Below, piece by piece: positions 1 to 10,183 of a stretch of DNA of 34,723 bases. Numbering within the stretch: the stretch's first letter is position 1; each line of letters begins with the position of its first letter. This DNA is from Pedosphaera sp. (lineage in GTDB: Bacteria > Verrucomicrobiota > Verrucomicrobiia > Limisphaerales > UBA1096), in contig JAKUOU010000035.1 of NCBI GenBank assembly GCA_022451065.1, forward strand, positions 1-34,723. The letters run 5' to 3'. Under the pieces are notes generated by a model. It saw nothing but the letters and a program-made list of their open reading frames with translations, ran no database searches and had not been told where the DNA came from. The translations under genes were made by a program, and so were the position numbers.

Positions 1-3000
1 TTCAAAAGTCCGAAACAGAAATATGCGCTGATCTCAAACAATAGTTGGGAGTATGAAGAGGAAAACGACTATACGTGGGCAGCCGCCAGCTACGATGCCG
101 CCACACGGGATGCTCTGCCGGATCAACCTGGCGACCAGCAGGTAACCTACGTGTTCCCGGCCGGCAACTCCGGTGCCGGCACAGATAACGGACTTAACGC
201 CAGTCCGAATACGATCACGGCGCCCGGCACGGCTAAGAACGTGATCACGGTCGGTGCCATCGAGTCGGGTCGGGAGATCGTTGCCGAGTCGTACACCTAC
301 GAGACCAACACTGTTACCGAGACCGACGAGGACGGCAACGAGGTCGAGAAGGAGGTCGTTACCACGACTACCAACACACCGTTTGCCGGCATGAGTGATT
401 CCAACAATGAAGTGGCAGCCTTCTCGAGTCGGGGTAATGTGGGTATCGGAATCGAGGGACAGTACGGGCGCTTCAAGCCGGATCTGGTCGCGCCCGGTAC
501 GTTCATTATTTCCACCCGTTCCAGCGACTGGAAAAATTCAATCACCTCCACCAACGCTCAGGATGATGCCGACGCGTTGGAAGACTTGAACGACGAGTTG
601 GGCGACCAGTACCGGTACGAGTCTGGCACCAGCGTGGCTGCCCCGGCGATCAGCGGCATGTTGGCGTTGATGCAGGAATTTTACACAAAATTAGGGAAGC
701 GCACCAACAGTCCTGCGCTGATGAAGGCGCTGCTGATCAATAGCGCGCAGTCGGTCGACGCCCGGTACAATAACAACGTACGCGGCACGGTGAACCACCA
801 GGGCTGGGGTCTCCCGAACTTGCAGCGGGCTGCGCCTGCCCTGGCCGATGAGAACCCTTCGGATGAGAATAGCTGGCCAATGCGCTTCATCGACCAGAGC
901 CTGACCAACGCCTTGGCCACTGGCGAAAGTCGTTCTTGGGAAATCACCCTTGGCTCCAACACGCTCCATTACCCGATACGTTTCACACTGGCATGGACCG
1001 ATCCGCCCGGCAATCCCAACGCCGCCGTCAAGTTGGTCAACGATCTCGACTTGATTGTGACCCCAATTTCCAGTTCGTCGGATGACCCAGCTGATCCGGA
1101 CGATCCGGACGATCCGGACGAAGAGCCGTCGGAGACCGATGAGGTCTATTACGGCAACAATATTGGATCGTCTGTATACAGCTCGATGGGCGTGACCAAC
1201 GATGTGGTCAACAACATCGAGAACGTTTTTATAGAGGAACCAGGTGCTGAGCAGTATCGCATCACTGTTTACGCGCGACGCGTGAATGTCGATTCGCTGT
1301 CGGCGTTTTACGGTGCCGAGAGCCCTGCTGACCATGTCGATGTCGTGCAGGACTTCGCGCTCGTGATGTCCAGCGCCAATCCGGAAGTGGGAGACGCATT
1401 CAACATTAAATCAGACAAGCCGGAGGAGATCGAGCTGCCGGCCATAACCTCGTTGACCAATGGCATGCCGATGCTAAATCAGCGTGTCGGCGCCAACTCA
1501 CCCCTCGCCAAGACGAACGACTCGGCCCACACCGTGTACGCCAACCGCAGCGGGGTTGCCGAACAGTGGCATTTCTACACGTTCGTCAACGCCCCGAAGA
1601 AAAAGGAAGATTCTGATGATCCCGATGACCCTGAAGATCCTGAAGACGAAAATCAGCCGAGCTTCGGCAAGCATGTTGCCTTCATTACCTTCATGCCTCC
1701 GAACCTGTCGTCGCCCCGTTTCCGTGAGTCGGACATTGACCTGTATGTGTCGCGCGATTCGAACCTCACCAACCTCGAACCGGCGGTGCTGGATACGGCG
1801 TTTCGGTCTACCGGGCGCGGTGGTTCGGAGTATATCACCTTCGATGATGCCAGGGTGGACGAGAGCGAGGTGTTCTATATCGGTGTCAAGTCGGAGGACC
1901 AGATGGCGGCGGAATTCGGCCTGGTCGGCTTGTCCACTGATAATCCTAACGGCTTCATGGATCCTAATGGCAACCTGACGATGATGCCGCTGCCGGGGAT
2001 CATTCCCGACGGCGCGGCGGCCAACCCGGGCGGCCTGTCGATCTTCGGCATCTACGCCGGAATGCCGTACGACTATGTCCGCAAGGTGACGGCTTCTAGT
2101 GTGATTTATCACCAGGAAATCGGCGATCTCTGGGGTCAATTGAGCCACAATAGAAATGCTGCGGTATTAAACAACCATACATTGGCCGAGCCTTGGATGT
2201 CGTTAACTCCCAATAATCCGTATCCGACTGACTTTGTTTTCAACTATGACGACGATCCGGATGTAGTTTCAGATGCTGACACGAAGATTTTTCGGACAGA
2301 CGGCCCGGGAAGCCTGAATGATTTCAAGTGGCAGCCGGCCATGGGTGTCTGGCAGCTGGATATGGTCGATAGCGCGCTCTCCTTCACTGGCATCGTGCAG
2401 AATGTCTCCGTGCTCGTGGACGCTATCAAGAACCTGTCACTGATCGGCAATCGCGGCATCGATGTCCATCTCGATCCAGGTGAGAGCGAGGATTTCCTGG
2501 TGGAAGTGCCGTTCAATGCCACCAACATGATCGTGCAGTTGACCGAGATGACCGGTCCGGTGGATGTTTACATCCGCAAGGATCAGGAGCCGGACATAAA
2601 AAGCGACCCGGCGGTTTACGACAAATCCACCATCGACGCTGACTTGGCCAATGATGAGTGGGACGGAAGCCCTCCGAGAGGAGAGTTACACCATGGACTG
2701 AACGACTCGCCGCCACTGAGCGAGGGGCGTTGGTTTGTGACCACAAAGAACCCCGATTTGCTTAATGATGTCGATTTTCACCTCAAAGTTATATTCGAAT
2801 ACGATATCTCGCTGGACAACACGATCAAGCTGGTCAGCGACGAACCGGAGCCGATCGAGGACGACATCGTCAACACCTCGCTGCTGACCGTGACCAACGA
2901 CTTTCTGGTTGGTTCTGCCGAGGTCGGTGTACGGATCGATCATCCCCGCATCGCTGATTTGGACCTGCACCTTGTCAGCCCGCAGGGCACCCGGCTGTTA

Positions 3001-6000
3001 CTCTCCGAGAACCGCGGTCAGACCAACATCTCCTACGGTATGATGCTCACTGAGGAAAGGGAAACGGTGCCACTGTTCGAGGACGGTTTTGAGTCGGCGG
3101 ACAATGATTTTATCGACAACTCGGCGATGTTCCATTCAGGTTGGAAACTCGATGGTGGGGAGGTGTATGTTTACCAATCAGGCGAGGTAGAGGGATGGGT
3201 GGCAGATTCTGGCCAGCAGTTTGTCGAGATGAATGGATTTGAACCGGGGACCATCTCCACCAATGCCGTGACTGAAACGGACAAGACCTATCGGCTTCGG
3301 TTCGCCTACGCCAAGAATCCAAAATCCGACGAGCCCTTAAAGATGAAGGTTAACATAGTCGGTGTGACCAATCTGACTGTCACTGCATCGGTTGAAGAAA
3401 CAGATAACACTTTGGTATGGCAACTGAAGGATGTGGTTTTTGTTGCCAAGTCGAGCGACACGAGGGTCCAGTTTGAGTCTCTATCGAATCTGGACCAGGC
3501 GGTAATGCTCGACAGTGTTAGGCTGGACGAGGTGACTCCCACTGACCTGTACGCGGTGTTCTCCGAGTTGGAGAACCTGGCCAGGGAGTCAATGAAGTTT
3601 GGCGACGCACCGTATGCGAAGGAGGAAGAACAGGTTCTCTTCAGTGGGTTCGAGGGCGCTCCGGTCGGCTTGGTTAAGACGAATGATGTTGTTGATGGCT
3701 GGACAGTGACCAATGCCAAGGTGCGCATCATTAAAAACAGCAGGGCGCATAGTGGCAGTTACTACTCAATGCTGTCTCATGACGGTGCTTCCCCGGTCAG
3801 CAATCTTAAGCTGTTAGGTTACTGGGACTTTGATAACGAGAGCGAGATTGAGCAGGACAAGATTGCCAAAGACAGTTTTGCTGGGATTGTGGGCACGGTG
3901 AATGGTCACATTGTCACCGCCATGGGTGAAACAGGCACAAACAATGACAAGGCTATCGATTTGGGTGCCTCACCCAACGGCAAATGGGTGAGCATTGATC
4001 ACTCTGATGCGGATGGTAATTCCTGGCTCAAGCCGGCGTCGGATGCCAACCAGATTACGGTTGTGCTGTGGCAGAAGCTGCACAAACGCGTCTCTTCTTC
4101 GACCTTTTGGTTCGGCGCGGAGAGCGCGCCGAACGGCAATCGCAATGTCCAGGCCCACATTCCTTGGGGCAGTGGCGTGACTGGCGACATTTACTTCGAC
4201 ACGGCCGGTTGCTGCGGAGTCGGAGAGACCCGGATCCACAAGGCCTGGGGAGGTGACTATTCGCAATGGCATCACTTTGCGTTTATCAAGGATGGTGATC
4301 ACAAGACGATCTGGATTGACGGTGAACTGTTCCATGAGGGCGAGAACACCAGGCCGCTCTTCGACGACTGGACGGTTGCCGCGATCGGGTCCAACTCCGC
4401 CGGCCACAGCAACTTGGCTGGTATTGTGGATGATTTCGCGGTGTTTGCCTCTGCCTTGAGCGAGGCTGATATTGTGGCCCTGGCAGGAGGCACGAACCCG
4501 GACGAACTGGAGAGTTCCGGTCCCCGGGGAGGCACGCTTTGGCGCGATCTGCCCACCGCCGTCGGGCAGGATTACCGGTTGAGCTTCGTCACCCACGCCG
4601 ACGGCGATGACGCCGAGTATGTGCTCGGCGGTGTGGTCACCAATCGAGTTGAAGGGACGGTGACCCTGACCAGCTCCATCCCGAAGAGTTCCGGTTGGGT
4701 TACCAACAAAATCCGCTTCACCGCGGCCAGGTCGTCTACGCCGCTGACGATTCGTACCGAGAGTTCCGCGGTGCGTCTCGATACGATCGAGTTAATCGGT
4801 CCGGGTCCGCATAATCTGGCCGAAGAACCGCTCGATGTCCTGAACGGTGAACGTGCCATGGGCGACTGGGTGCTTGAAGTTCGGGATCACCGTGTCGGAC
4901 CGGATGATGCGGATACTGAGATTGAGCCGATGCTTATCAGTTGGTACATCAAGATCATGGGCAGTGAGGCCGAGGACACTAAGGCAATTGACTCCAAGGG
5001 TCGCAATTATACCCGTGATGACACAGCCGAGGCACTCGAGGATGGAAAAAAGGTTCGCGGCAGAATTTCAGAAAACGAAATCAACTATTGGACGGTAGAG
5101 ACCTGCGAAGATTCCACCAAGCTAACCATTGAGTTGTCCTCTGGGAAGAAGCGTAACAATGCCAAGCTCTCTTTGCTGGCCAGCTACGGCGGCTTCCCGT
5201 CCGGTGATACCGACGACGACGATTATGTTCAGGTGGACATGGACGACTCCTACTACACTGAGCTGGTGCTTGATGACAGCGGACATTTGCCGCTGCAGCC
5301 GGGAGAATTACTTTATTTAACGGTTCAAAAGACTGACACCAATGTCACGCAGCGTGCCTTGTATGATATTCTTGCAAAGTGGGATGGCAAATGCGGGGAC
5401 GACACGTCGCCTGACAGTTCCGCTGGGCTTTTCCGTCTGGCCAGTGCCGAAGGTAGCGAGTCGTTTCGCGTAGAACCGGGAGTGATCCCGCGGTATCTCT
5501 GGAGTATTCCTGCTGGCACCAAGTCGGCGTTGCTTGAGGTTACCGGACTTGCTGTTGATACCGACATCCAGTTGCTCAGCACTGACGGTCAACACTTCCG
5601 TAACAGCATCAACCTGGGCCAGGTGCCGGAACAGATTGTCCTTCGCGAGGGCGACTACATTCCCAGCCTCGGGGGCGACTGGGTGGTGCAGGCCACAAAT
5701 GTGGACGGCGGACAAAACGAGTTTACTCTGCACACGACCTTGGCCGACGAGCAGGGCCATTTGATTTCCTCGCAGCCGATCGAGCTGGAGATCGAGGGCC
5801 AGTTCTGGCCGCCGACCGTTCGTCTCGATTGGCCAAGTGTGCCGGGCGAGCGCTACGTGCTCGAGTCGTCCGTGAATCTCATCGATTGGGTGCCGGTACA
5901 CGAGCAGGTGGCCGGCTCATCCGGCATTGTTTTCCATGCCGAGCGGTCCTGGTTTGGCGAGCGGTATTATCGCGTGAAGCAGGTCACCGGCGGCCGCTGA
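1..6000 (+). CDS. Very large secreted subtilisin-like (S8) serine protease, 5'-truncated by window edge; P/Homo-B-type halves, DUF642-like and LamG-like modules, C-terminal Verrucomicrobia-type module
   Basis: Frame 1 is open from base 1 (FKSPKQKYALISNNSWEYEEEN...), continuous with ORF 151-6000. S8 motifs ISNNSW, VFPAGNSG and catalytic YESGTSVAAPAISGMLAL; P-domain halves at ~2815-3030 and ~4815-4964; LamG-like YWDFDNES...DDFAVFASALSEADI. Confidence 0.9.
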   Translation, partial: FKSPKQKYALISNNSWEYEEENDYTWAAASYDAATRDALPDQPGDQQVTYVFPAGNSGAGTDNGLNASPNTITAPGTAKNVITVGAIESGREIVAESYTYETNTVTETDEDGNEVEKEVVTTTTNTPFAGMSDSNNEVAAFSSRGNVGIGIEGQYGRFKPDLVAPGTFIISTRSSDWKNSITSTNAQDDADALEDLNDELGDQYRYESGTSVAAPAISGMLALMQEFYTKLGKRTNSPALMKALLINSAQSVDARYNNNVRGTVNHQGWGLPNLQRAAPALADENPSDENSWPMRFIDQSLTNALATGESRSWEITLGSNTLHYPIRFTLAWTDPPGNPNAAVKLVNDLDLIVTPISSSSDDPADPDDPDDPDEEPSETDEVYYGNNIGSSVYSSMGVTNDVVNNIENVFIEEPGAEQYRITVYARRVNVDSLSAFYGAESPADHVDVVQDFALVMSSANPEVGDAFNIKSDKPEEIELPAITSLTNGMPMLNQRVGANSPLAKTNDSAHTVYANRSGVAEQWHFYTFVNAPKKKEDSDDPDDPEDPEDENQPSFGKHVAFITFMPPNLSSPRFRESDIDLYVSRDSNLTNLEPAVLDTAFRSTGRGGSEYITFDDARVDESEVFYIGVKSEDQMAAEFGLVGLSTDNPNGFMDPNGNLTMMPLPGIIPDGAAANPGGLSIFGIYAGMPYDYVRKVTASSVIYHQEIGDLWGQLSHNRNAAVLNNHTLAEPWMSLTPNNPYPTDFVFNYDDDPDVVSDADTKIFRTDGPGSLNDFKWQPAMGVWQLDMVDSALSFTGIVQNVSVLVDAIKNLSLIGNRGIDVHLDPGESEDFLVEVPFNATNMIVQLTEMTGPVDVYIRKDQEPDIKSDPAVYDKSTIDADLANDEWDGSPPRGELHHGLNDSPPLSEGRWFVTTKNPDLLNDVDFHLKVIFEYDISLDNTIKLVSDEPEPIEDDIVNTSLLTVTNDFLVGSAEVGVRIDHPRIADLDLHLVSPQGTRLLLSENRGQTNISYGMMLTEERETVPLFEDGFESADNDFIDNSAMFHSGWKLDGGEVYVYQSGEVEGWVADSGQQFVEMNGFEPGTISTNAVTETDKTYRLRFAYAKNPKSDEPLKMKVNIVGVTNLTVTASVEETDNTLVWQLKDVVFVAKSSDTRVQFESLSNLDQAVMLDSVRLDEVTPTDLYAVFSELENLARESMKFGDAPYAKEEEQVLFSGFEGAPVGLVKTNDVVDGWTVTNAKVRIIKNSRAHSGSYYSMLSHDGASPVSNLKLLGYWDFDNESEIEQDKIAKDSFAGIVGTVNGHIVTAMGETGTNNDKAIDLGASPNGKWVSIDHSDADGNSWLKPASDANQITVVLWQKLHKRVSSSTFWFGAESAPNGNRNVQAHIPWGSGVTGDIYFDTAGCCGVGETRIHKAWGGDYSQWHHFAFIKDGDHKTIWIDGELFHEGENTRPLFDDWTVAAIGSNSAGHSNLAGIVDDFAVFASALSEADIVALAGGTNPDELESSGPRGGTLWRDLPTAVGQDYRLSFVTHADGDDAEYVLGGVVTNRVEGTVTLTSSIPKSSGWVTNKIRFTAARSSTPLTIRTESSAVRLDTIELIGPGPHNLAEEPLDVLNGERAMGDWVLEVRDHRVGPDDADTEIEPMLISWYIKIMGSEAEDTKAIDSKGRNYTRDDTAEALEDGKKVRGRISENEINYWTVETCEDSTKLTIELSSGKKRNNAKLSLLASYGGFPSGDTDDDDYVQVDMDDSYYTELVLDDSGHLPLQPGELLYLTVQKTDTNVTQRALYDILAKWDGKCGDDTSPDSSAGLFRLASAEGSESFRVEPGVIPRYLWSIPAGTKSALLEVTGLAVDTDIQLLSTDGQHFRNSINLGQVPEQIVLREGDYIPSLGGDWVVQATNVDGGQNEFTLHTTLADEQGHLISSQPIELEIEGQFWPPTVRLDWPSVPGERYVLESSVNLIDWVPVHEQVAGSSGIVFHAERSWFGERYYRVKQVTGGR

Positions 6001-6043
6001 TTGGAACCGTCAGCCATTTGGCTAAGTGGGGCAGGCGCCACTA

Positions 6044-6862
6044 ATGAAATCAGAAACCAACCGGGCTAGATTAATGCTGGGCTGGTTTTTGAATCTTCCG
6101 GCATTGCTCTGTCTCTCCCTGGCCAGTGCCATCCTCATTTCCTGCACCACCACCCGGCGCGTACCGGTCACCACCCTGGCCGCGCCGCCGCAGATTCCCG
6201 GTGCGACGTTTGTTGGCAACAAGGCTTGTGCCGAGTGCCACGAGAAAATCCACGGCGAATTCCCCGGCAGCCCGCACGGCCGTTTTTATCGCGGCAACGA
6301 TGTGCACTGGGCTTCGGTGGCTGGCTGCGAATCGTGTCACGGCGCCGGCAGTAAACACGTCGAGACCGGCTTGGCGACGGACATCGTGAACCCGCGCCAC
6401 GATCCGATCGCCTGCCTGAAGTGCCACGTTTCCACACACGGCGAGTTCACCATGCCTCACCATCATCGCGTGCTCGAGGGGCGCATGACCTGTGTCGATT
6501 GCCACGAGCCGCATGGCCAGGATATTCACCAGACCGCCGGCGGCTTGGGGCTGCAACAGCGCGACGCCGTCTGCGTCCGGTGCCACAAGGAACAGAGCGC
6601 GCCGCACGTGTTTGAGCACGAGGCATTGCGCGAGGGCTGCATGACATGCCACAAGCCGCACGGCGGAATGAACCGCGGCATGCTCGTGCAGCGCGACGCC
6701 AATCTCTGCCTCCGCTGCCATGGGCAAATCCAAACCGGCGCGGACAGGGTATTCATCGGTAAGATGGACCATACCGGGTTGCTGCGTGGCGGCACCTGTT
6801 GGTCCGCCGGTTGCCATTCAGCCGTGCACGGCTCCAACTTCAGCCCACGCCTGCTGTACTGA
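6044..6862 (+). CDS. Multiheme c-type cytochrome lipoprotein (MtrA/DmsE-like), 7 CXXCH plus one CX4CH
   Basis: CAECH, CESCH, CLKCH, CVDCH, CVRCH, CMTCH, CLRCH and CWSAGCH; N-terminal hydrophobic segment ending ..AILISC (lipobox-like). ORF track start is GTG 6026; ATG 6044 preferred. Confidence 0.88.
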   Translation: MKSETNRARLMLGWFLNLPALLCLSLASAILISCTTTRRVPVTTLAAPPQIPGATFVGNKACAECHEKIHGEFPGSPHGRFYRGNDVHWASVAGCESCHGAGSKHVETGLATDIVNPRHDPIACLKCHVSTHGEFTMPHHHRVLEGRMTCVDCHEPHGQDIHQTAGGLGLQQRDAVCVRCHKEQSAPHVFEHEALREGCMTCHKPHGGMNRGMLVQRDANLCLRCHGQIQTGADRVFIGKMDHTGLLRGGTCWSAGCHSAVHGSNFSPRLLY

Positions 6863-9225
6863 TGCGCACACTGCTGGCCATCCTGTTGGGCGGTTCGGGT
6901 GCGATGGCTCAGAAGCCGGTTGATACCGCCCAACTGCCGATGTCCGTCGAGCGCAAAGTCGATTTTACCACCGACATCCAGCCGTTGTTGAAGCGTTCCT
7001 GCCTCAAGTGCCACGGCGACAAGTCTTCCAAGAGCGATTACCGGATGACCAGCCGCGAGTCGGCGCTCAAGGGTGGCGAACTCGGCGTCGCGATCCTGCC
7101 CGGCGACAGCGCCAACAGCCCGCTCGTCCATTATATCGCCGGCTTGGTGGAGGACACCGAGATGCCGCCGGAAGGCAAGGCGCCGGCGTTGAGTCGCGAG
7201 GAGATCAGCTTGGTTCGTGGCTGGATCGACCAGGGTGCGGCGTGGTCGCAACCGACTGAAACGGTTTTCACCGCCGAACCGATGGTGCGCTATATTACGA
7301 TTAGCGGCAGTGCAGAGGCGTTCCGCCAGCACTGGGGGATGACCGGTGGACTCTCACTCGGGCTCGGCCAAGTGACTGCCACCGGCCAAACCAAGCGCGG
7401 TGCGAACGTCGAGTTTGACGGTCGCACCATCGGCGGTGATGAGGATCACTTGGCGCGCCTGCGCATCGACCGCCCTGGCCTGGGTTATGTGGAGGCTGGC
7501 TACGAGTCGTGGCGCGAGTTTGGCCTCGGCACCGGTGGCTATCTCGGAGGCACGGAGCTGTCACCTTTCCGCCTGGACAAGGCGCCGTACCTCGACCACG
7601 GGCGGGTCTGGCTTTCCGCCGGCTTGGCCAGGAGTGATGCGCCCCAGCTCGATTTCACTTACGAACGCCTCAATCGTGGCGGCCGCTTGGCCACGCAGCA
7701 GTGGGGTGGCGTGCCGGTCGGCGAGTTCGAGACGCGCGCTATTTATCCGGCGACCAAGTCGGTGGACGAGACGATTCATCGCCTGTCACTTCGCGCCGAG
7801 CACGAGATTGGCGACACGCGGATCGAGGATGCGCTGACGATCGAGATTGGCGACTCGGCGGCGGAGCGCGCACACACCGAGTTTTTCAACCTGCCAGCAC
7901 AAGGGACCAGGCCGGATTACCTCACGCAGATTGGCGAGGAGCAGGAGTTCAAGCGCGGCGCGAACTCGCTGCGGTTGACGCGGCAGTTGAAGGATTGGTG
8001 GCGAGTGTCGCTGGGCCATCACTTCACCAGGTTCGACGGCGAGGCGGGCCTCGAGGTCGTTTCCTTGTCGCCGAACGATCCTGGCGAGGTACCGTGGATG
8101 GGCGACCGCAGCAATGCCATCCGCACACGGCAGCGTTCGCATTTCCTCAACGCGACGACGCTGATGGGGCCGTGGCAGAACCTCACGTTGAGCGGCGGCG
8201 TGCAGGGCGAGTCGACCCGACAGGAGGGCATCGCCACCGGCTTGTCGCTGGGCGCATCGCCGGCGCGGTTTGCGTCGGGACAGGATCGCACTGGCGTTGA
8301 GGGTAACTTGCAGTTGAGCTACACCGGCCTAAAGAACACCGTACTTACGCTTGGCGCGCGTCTGCGCGGGGAGAGCACCGATCTGCGTGAGGACGGGCAC
8401 ATTGACAGCGAGTGGGGCGCGGAGGGATTCATGCGAGAGAGCGATGAGACTGGCCGTCTGGCACAGTCCCGTGCCGGGTTCGCGTGGTCACCGAACAGGG
8501 AGTGGCTGGTGCGTGGTGGGTACAGGTGGCGCGACTCGCGCAGTAACCTCAGGCATCCGCTCGACACCGATCTTTCGGACGAACCGGGTAACGGCTATCC
8601 GGCGTTCATCAATCGCCGTCGAGCTCGGGGTGATGTGATTGACCTTGGCTTCACATGGCGTCGTTTCCCAAAATTCCTCCCGGGCTTTCGCTGGGAACGA
8701 CACCACACCGACTACGAACTGGGCACGCAGTCGTTCAACGAACCGTGGGACGGCCCGGCCCATGATGGAGGCAGCCATTGGGTCGGCAAACACGAGTCGG
8801 ACGTCTTCAGTTTCTCGATCACCTCGATGCCGCATACGCGCCTGGTTGCCACCACCAGCATCGGCTACACCGACACATGGTCCGGCACGCTCGAGTCCCC
8901 TGCGCTTGGCCTGCAGCCGTTTGAGGGCGACACCTGGTTTTATGTCGATCACCTCAGCTACGCGCTTGGTCAGGCGACCGATCTGACATTGGTGCGTTCG
9001 TATTATCGGGTGGATTACGGCGGCTCGAATCTCCCCGGCGCAATCGCCTACGGACTGGACGCGGAGCGGTACGGCATCGTGCTCGGCCTCAGGCACCAGC
9101 TTGGCCAGGCTACAATTTTCAACGTGCAGTACGGTTGGTTTAACAACGACGAACCGAGCGCAAACGGGGCGCACGATTACAATGCCAACATGATCCTCGC
9201 CACCTTGAGCATCGATTTGAATTGA
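6862..9225 (+). CDS. N-terminal cytochrome c (planctomycete PSC1-like, CLKCH) fused to MtrB/PioB-like outer-membrane beta-barrel
   Basis: TGATG overlap with the upstream cytochrome gene; signal peptide MRTLLAILLGGSGAMAQ; VDFTTDIQPLLKRSCLKCHGDKSSKSDYRM...MPPEG..LSREEISLVRGWIDQGA typical of PSC1; then ~650 aa of alternating strands ending ILATLSIDLN. Confidence 0.75.
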   Translation: MRTLLAILLGGSGAMAQKPVDTAQLPMSVERKVDFTTDIQPLLKRSCLKCHGDKSSKSDYRMTSRESALKGGELGVAILPGDSANSPLVHYIAGLVEDTEMPPEGKAPALSREEISLVRGWIDQGAAWSQPTETVFTAEPMVRYITISGSAEAFRQHWGMTGGLSLGLGQVTATGQTKRGANVEFDGRTIGGDEDHLARLRIDRPGLGYVEAGYESWREFGLGTGGYLGGTELSPFRLDKAPYLDHGRVWLSAGLARSDAPQLDFTYERLNRGGRLATQQWGGVPVGEFETRAIYPATKSVDETIHRLSLRAEHEIGDTRIEDALTIEIGDSAAERAHTEFFNLPAQGTRPDYLTQIGEEQEFKRGANSLRLTRQLKDWWRVSLGHHFTRFDGEAGLEVVSLSPNDPGEVPWMGDRSNAIRTRQRSHFLNATTLMGPWQNLTLSGGVQGESTRQEGIATGLSLGASPARFASGQDRTGVEGNLQLSYTGLKNTVLTLGARLRGESTDLREDGHIDSEWGAEGFMRESDETGRLAQSRAGFAWSPNREWLVRGGYRWRDSRSNLRHPLDTDLSDEPGNGYPAFINRRRARGDVIDLGFTWRRFPKFLPGFRWERHHTDYELGTQSFNEPWDGPAHDGGSHWVGKHESDVFSFSITSMPHTRLVATTSIGYTDTWSGTLESPALGLQPFEGDTWFYVDHLSYALGQATDLTLVRSYYRVDYGGSNLPGAIAYGLDAERYGIVLGLRHQLGQATIFNVQYGWFNNDEPSANGAHDYNANMILATLSIDLN

Positions 9226-9280
9226 TCGGTCGGGTTTGACATTGTAGAGGCGTTCGGCCAATTCTCGCCGCACCAGAGAA

Positions 9281-10183
9281 ATGACAATACCAGGCAAACC
9301 AACTGATCCGCAAAACCCGCTGGGCGACCTCGAGGAATGGGACGACTTCGTGAAGGAGCGCTATCCCAAGCCGGCGGACGCCCAGTCGCTGGTCGGCACC
9401 AACCAGGACAAGACCGAGGAACAGTTTCGCGACTACGAGGCGGAGGCTCGTTCGTCGGTGCGCGATTTTTACCGACTCAATCACACTGGACAGACACTCG
9501 ATTTTGTCCGCAAAAAACGGGATGAGTACCTCAATCTGGAGCGTCGCGAGATGAGCGTCTGGGAGGCGGCCGAGTTTCTCAACACGTTGATTGATGACAG
9601 TGATCCCGACACTGACCTGTCGCAGTTGGCGCATTTGCTGCAAACCTCCGAGCAGATTCGCAGCGATGGGCATCCGCGCTGGTTCATCCTCGCCGGTTTG
9701 ATCCATGACCTCGGCAAGGTGCTGTGCCTGTTCGGCGAACCGCAATGGGCTGTCGTCGGCGACACGTTTCCGGTTGGGTGCGCCTTCTCCGACAAGATCG
9801 TTTTCCCCGAGTACTTCGATGGCAACCCTGACAAACAGAATGCCCAGTTGCAAACGCCACTAGGCATCTATGAGGAGGGATGTGGACTCGACAAGGTAAT
9901 GCTTTCGTGGGGGCACGACGAGTACATCTACCACGTCACGAAGGATCACATGCCGGTCGAGGCGCAGTACATGCTGCGTTACCACTCATTTTATCCGTGG
10001 CACCGCGAGGGCGAGTACAGCCGGTTCACCAACGAGCGGGATCGTGGGATGCTTAAGTGGGTGCTTGAGTTCAATCGCTACGATCTCTACACCAAGAGCC
10101 ACGAGGCGCCGGATGTCGAGGCGCTGCGGCCGTATTACGAAGATCTGATTGCGGAGTTTTTCCCGGCTAAACTCCGCTGGTGA
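9281..10183 (+). CDS. Myo-inositol oxygenase (MIOX) family protein
   Basis: HD-type Fe motifs: [86 protein letters not shown]. Confidence 0.92.
   Translation: MTIPGKPTDPQNPLGDLEEWDDFVKERYPKPADAQSLVGTNQDKTEEQFRDYEAEARSSVRDFYRLNHTGQTLDFVRKKRDEYLNLERREMSVWEAAEFLNTLIDDSDPDTDLSQLAHLLQTSEQIRSDGHPRWFILAGLIHDLGKVLCLFGEPQWAVVGDTFPVGCAFSDKIVFPEYFDGNPDKQNAQLQTPLGIYEEGCGLDKVMLSWGHDEYIYHVTKDHMPVEAQYMLRYHSFYPWHREGEYSRFTNERDRGMLKWVLEFNRYDLYTKSHEAPDVEALRPYYEDLIAEFFPAKLRW

Noticed and set aside
6526-7332. 268 aa minus ORF, and 6071-6817 248 aa minus ORF
   Set aside because: Antisense to the cytochrome genes, whose CXXCH pattern proves the coding frame.
8488-9297. 269 aa minus ORF
   Set aside because: Antisense shadow of the barrel-fusion gene; no coherent motif.
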